In this document: positions 61,371-64,000 of the stretch, piece after piece | How positions within the stretch are numbered: position 1 is the first letter of the stretch | How the letters are laid out: the number at the start of each line of letters is the position of its first letter | Assembly: GCF_016862795.1 (NCBI RefSeq) | Contig: NZ_BONQ01000029.1 | Span: forward strand, 62,001 to 126,000 | DNA: 64,000 nucleotides | Reading direction: 5' to 3' | DNA from: Dactylosporangium siamense | GTDB taxonomy: Bacteria > Actinomycetota > Actinomycetes > Mycobacteriales > Micromonosporaceae | Made by a program: the position numbers and the translations under genes | Notes under the pieces: generated by a model | Told to the model about the DNA's origin: nothing | Seen by the model: the letters and a program-made list of their open reading frames with translations, nothing else | The model's database searches: none

Positions 61371-63169
61371 CGGACGACCGCCGCCTGCGCGTCGAACATC
61401 TGCGCGTACAGGCCGCCCTGCTGGATCAGGGTGGCGTGGTCGCCGGTCTCGACGATCCGGCCGCCGTCGAGCACAACGATGCGGTCCACCCGCCGGACGG
61501 TCGCGAACCGGTGCGACACCAGCAGCAAGGTGTGCTCCCTCGTCGCGTCGATGATGGCGTCGTACACGGCGCGCTCCGCCTCGATGTCCAGGTTGGCCGT
61601 CGGCTCGTCCAGCGCCAGGACGGTCGCGCCGGTGCGCAGTGCGTGCAGGCCACGGGCGAGCGCGACCTTCTGCCACTGCCCGCCGGACAGGTCGGTGCCG
61701 CCGGCCAGCTGCGGGGACAGGACGGTGTCCCACCCGTGCGGCAGGTCGGCCAGGACCGTGTCCAGGTCGGCCTGGGCGGCGACCGCGGCCAGCGTGCGGG
61801 CGTCGGTCGCCCGCCCCGGCCCCGCGACGTTCTCCCGCACCGTCAGCGGCAGCCGCACGAAGTCCTGGGTCATCGTGGCGAGCCGGCTGCGCCACCGTTG
61901 CGGGTCGAGCTCGCGCAGCGGCACCCCGTCGACCAGGATCTCCCCGGACGTCGGCTCGTGGCTGCGCAGCAGCAGCTTCAGCAGGGTGCTCTTCCCGGCG
62001 CCGTTGCGCCCGACGATCGCCAGCGAGCCGCCGGCCGGGATGGTCATCGAGACCCCGTGCAGGACCTGGGTGCCGTCGGGGTACGAGAAGCTGACGTCGC
62101 GCAGCACGATCTCGCGCACCGGCGCCGCGCCCGGGTCACGGTCACCGGTCGGGCCGGCGGGCCGCGTCGCATCCTCGACCTCGACCAGGGCGTCGACGGC
62201 GTCCCAGCCGATGTGGGCCAGCCGGTCCCATTCGGTGACCGCGGCGAACCGCAACAGCCCGATGCCGGCCTGCACCCCGACGACGAGCGCGGCGAGGCTC
62301 ACGGCACCGTCCTGCCAGCCGTCGGCGAGCACGGCGATGCCGGCGGCCTGCCCGGCGCCGAGCAGCACGGCGCCGGCGGCGATCTTCCACCAGGCGATGC
62401 GCCGCCCCTGCCAGGCGGCCGTGGACACCCGCAGCCATTCGGTGTGGTGCAGGCCCAGCAGCCACCGGCCGAGGCCGAAGACCCGGGTCTCCTTCTCCGC
62501 ACCGGGCCGCAGCAGCAGGTCGCGCAGGTAGTGGCCGCGGCGCAGGGCGCCCGGGTCCAGGTGCAGCTGCTGCAGCAGCTGCCGGTAGTTGTCCCGCAGC
62601 CCCCGGCCGACGACCAGGTGCAGCGCCCCCGACCCGGCCGCCAGGACCGGGTCGACCCAGGCCAGCAGGGCGACGCAGCCGACGGCGGTGAGCAGGACCT
62701 GGATCCGGCCGGTCACGCCGAGCAGCCCGCCCGCCGGCCCGCCGAGCCGGTTGGCCAGGCCGTGCGCGGTGGCGATGCGGCCCTGCAGCCGGGGGTCCTC
62801 CAGGTGTCCGAGACCGACCGGCCGGGCCACCGCCTCGATGAGCCGGCGCCGCAGCACGATGTCCATCCGCCGGGCGAGGGCCTCCAGGACGTCGGAGCGG
62901 ACCATGCCGCTCAGCTGTGACAGCGCCAGGACGACGGCCATCGCCGCCACCACCAGCCCGAGCGACCCGGCCGACCCGTCGTCGCGGCGGGCGAGCAGCC
63001 CGACCGCCGTGCCGGACAGGATGATGAACAGGGCGGGGACGGAAGCGCTGAGCAGCGTGGTGGACACCGCGACGGCGGCGAGCCCGGGACTGGCCCGGCC
63101 GACCGCGACGACGGCCGGCCACCAGGACGGCCCGCGGCGGCCGGTCGCGCCCTCGTCAGGTCGCGTCAT
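61367..63169 (-). CDS. ABC exporter, fused membrane-ATPase, canonical signature
   Basis: A 600-residue half-transporter. Membrane helices lie within about residues 15-320. The ATPase has Walker A GRNGAGKSTLLKLL, Q-loop MTQDFVRL, signature LSGGQWQKVALARGL, Walker B VLALDEPTANLD and H-loop LLVSHRFATV. ATG 63169 is used; the extra 41 codons upstream lack coding character. It is the first gene of the pair and is coupled to the next through a 4-base ATGA overlap. The intergenic 63170-63299 holds its promoter; no regulator is adjacent. Confidence 0.9.
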   Translation of the reverse strand: MTRPDEGATGRRGPSWWPAVVAVGRASPGLAAVAVSTTLLSASVPALFIILSGTAVGLLARRDDGSAGSLGLVVAAMAVVLALSQLSGMVRSDVLEALARRMDIVLRRRLIEAVARPVGLGHLEDPRLQGRIATAHGLANRLGGPAGGLLGVTGRIQVLLTAVGCVALLAWVDPVLAAGSGALHLVVGRGLRDNYRQLLQQLHLDPGALRRGHYLRDLLLRPGAEKETRVFGLGRWLLGLHHTEWLRVSTAAWQGRRIAWWKIAAGAVLLGAGQAAGIAVLADGWQDGAVSLAALVVGVQAGIGLLRFAAVTEWDRLAHIGWDAVDALVEVEDATRPAGPTGDRDPGAAPVREIVLRDVSFSYPDGTQVLHGVSMTIPAGGSLAIVGRNGAGKSTLLKLLLRSHEPTSGEILVDGVPLRELDPQRWRSRLATMTQDFVRLPLTVRENVAGPGRATDARTLAAVAAQADLDTVLADLPHGWDTVLSPQLAGGTDLSGGQWQKVALARGLHALRTGATVLALDEPTANLDIEAERAVYDAIIDATREHTLLLVSHRFATVRRVDRIVVLDGGRIVETGDHATLIQQGGLYAQMFDAQAAVVR

Positions 63170-63299
63170 CGATCGCTGTCGCGCTGCCTCGCGAGAAAAC
63201 GGGGGCAACGGTGCTGATCCGTGCCGCATGCAGCATCGAGTCATGCTAACAGCGCAGGCCGTCGCATTCCGTCCCGTTGCGAACCCTGTCAATGCGTCG

Positions 63300-64000
63300 C
63301 TACACCGGCGGGCCGGCCTTCAGCACGCCACGGACGGCGTCCACGGTCACCGACTCCGGGTCGAAGGCGGTCAGCCACCAGGTCGCACCCGCCGCCTCGT
63401 ACGGCCGCAGGTCCGTGCCCGGCGCCAGCTCCACCGCGATGTCATACGGGCCGGGGCCGCGCAGCCCGGCGATGACGGCGGCCGCCTCCGCGAGCTGGTC
63501 CGGGTGTTCGAGGTTGACCGGGACGTATCCGTCGTGGCGCGCGGCGCGTCGCATCGGCCGCTGCTTGCCGGGGAAGCCGCCGACCCACACCGGGACGCCC
63601 GGGCGCTGCACGGGGCGGGGCAGGAACGTCACGTCGTCGACCGTGTAGTGCGTGCCGTGGTGCCGGACCGGCTCGCCCGACCACGCCCCGGTGAGGATCG
63701 ACAGGGCCTCGTCGAGCATCGCGCCGCGGGTCCGCTCGTCGCCGGCCTCGCCGGTGGCCGAGTACTCGGCGCCGAAGCGGTCGCTGCCGACCCCGACGCC
63801 GAGCGTGAGCCGGCCACCGCTGAGCAGGTCCAGGGTGGCCGTCTCGCGGGCCAGCTTGACCGGGCGGCGCCGGGCCAGCGGGGTGATCATCGGGCCGAGG
63901 CGGAGCCGGGACGTCACCATCGCCGCCGCGGTCAGCGTGACCCACGGGTCGGCCACCGCCTGCACGGGTGCGTGCCATCGCACGTGGTCCCACACGAACA
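63300..64000 (-). CDS. LLM-class flavin-dependent oxidoreductase (partial, N-terminus beyond window)
   Basis: The visible 233 residues are the C-terminal three quarters of a luciferase-like monooxygenase: TLTAAAMVTSRLRLGPMITP, RRPVKLARETATLDLLSGGRLTLGVGVGSD and FLPRPVQRPGVPVWVGGFPG. Such enzymes use reduced FMN or F420. The frame is open to the right edge of the window, so the start is missing. The C-terminus (GATWWLTAFDPESVTVD) looks complete. Confidence 0.9.
   Translation of the reverse strand, partial: FVWDHVRWHAPVQAVADPWVTLTAAAMVTSRLRLGPMITPLARRRPVKLARETATLDLLSGGRLTLGVGVGSDRFGAEYSATGEAGDERTRGAMLDEALSILTGAWSGEPVRHHGTHYTVDDVTFLPRPVQRPGVPVWVGGFPGKQRPMRRAARHDGYVPVNLEHPDQLAEAAAVIAGLRGPGPYDIAVELAPGTDLRPYEAAGATWWLTAFDPESVTVDAVRGVLKAGPPV

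Overview
The window looks like chromosome of a high-GC actinomycete, most likely a Micromonosporaceae-type soil organism (Actinoplanes/Dactylosporangium-like). This rests on very high GC with strong G/C at third codon positions, many GTG starts, a dense set of TetR/MarR/LysR/XRE/HxlR regulators with divergent target genes, an F420/PPOX-type enzyme, an ECF41 sigma factor, a GOLPH3-family protein and an actinobacterial c-di-AMP riboswitch. The genus is an inference. I see no rRNA, tRNA, CRISPR array, insertion sequence or phage gene.

Positions 1-16 kb are ordinary accessory chromosome: regulator/enzyme pairs (TetR-SnoaL, LacI-hypothetical, TetR, MarR-like, AraC/aldo-keto reductase, LysR-DoxX, TetR-esterase). 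They also hold a copper monooxygenase-like lipoprotein coupled to a TOPRIM protein and a GOLPH3-family protein. Many divergent promoters carry clear dyad operators. Positions 16-32 kb hold a CapA-like lipoprotein with an MBL hydrolase, a HEAT-repeat protein, DUF899/PPOX with a twin HxlR operator, an ECF41 sigma factor divergent from a carboxymuconolactone decarboxylase with a matching promoter on each side, an epoxide hydrolase behind a short leader peptide, and a D,D-carboxypeptidase translationally coupled to a sensor kinase. A GGDEF-EAL membrane protein follows at 32.3-34.7 kb.

Positions 34.7-40.1 kb (minus strand) hold the most unusual unit. Transcribed in the order sigma factor, small beta-rich protein, subtilisin-like S8 protease without a signal peptide, and TPR-CHAT (caspase-like) protease, it looks like a dedicated intracellular proteolytic module with its own sigma factor. 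A strong hairpin separates the two proteases. I know of no assigned function for it.

Positions 42.6-52.8 kb form a signalling island: a STAS-sigma fusion, two STAS-HATPase fusions, a SpoIIE-type PP2C phosphatase, a stand-alone STAS protein, an OmpR-type response regulator coupled to a PAS hybrid histidine kinase, and a CheB / STAS-HATPase / CheR-PAS operon with no chemoreceptors. Together these suggest partner-switching control of a SigB/SigF-like sigma factor joined to phosphorelay and methylation-type sensing. Positions 53-64 kb return to accessory genes: an aldo-keto reductase with a MerR-type promoter, an Imm21-like protein, a GNAT-type acyltransferase, a serine hydrolase, an NlpC/P60 endopeptidase under a ydaO-type c-di-AMP riboswitch, an alpha/beta hydrolase, a two-gene ABC exporter and a luciferase-like oxidoreductase cut by the window end.
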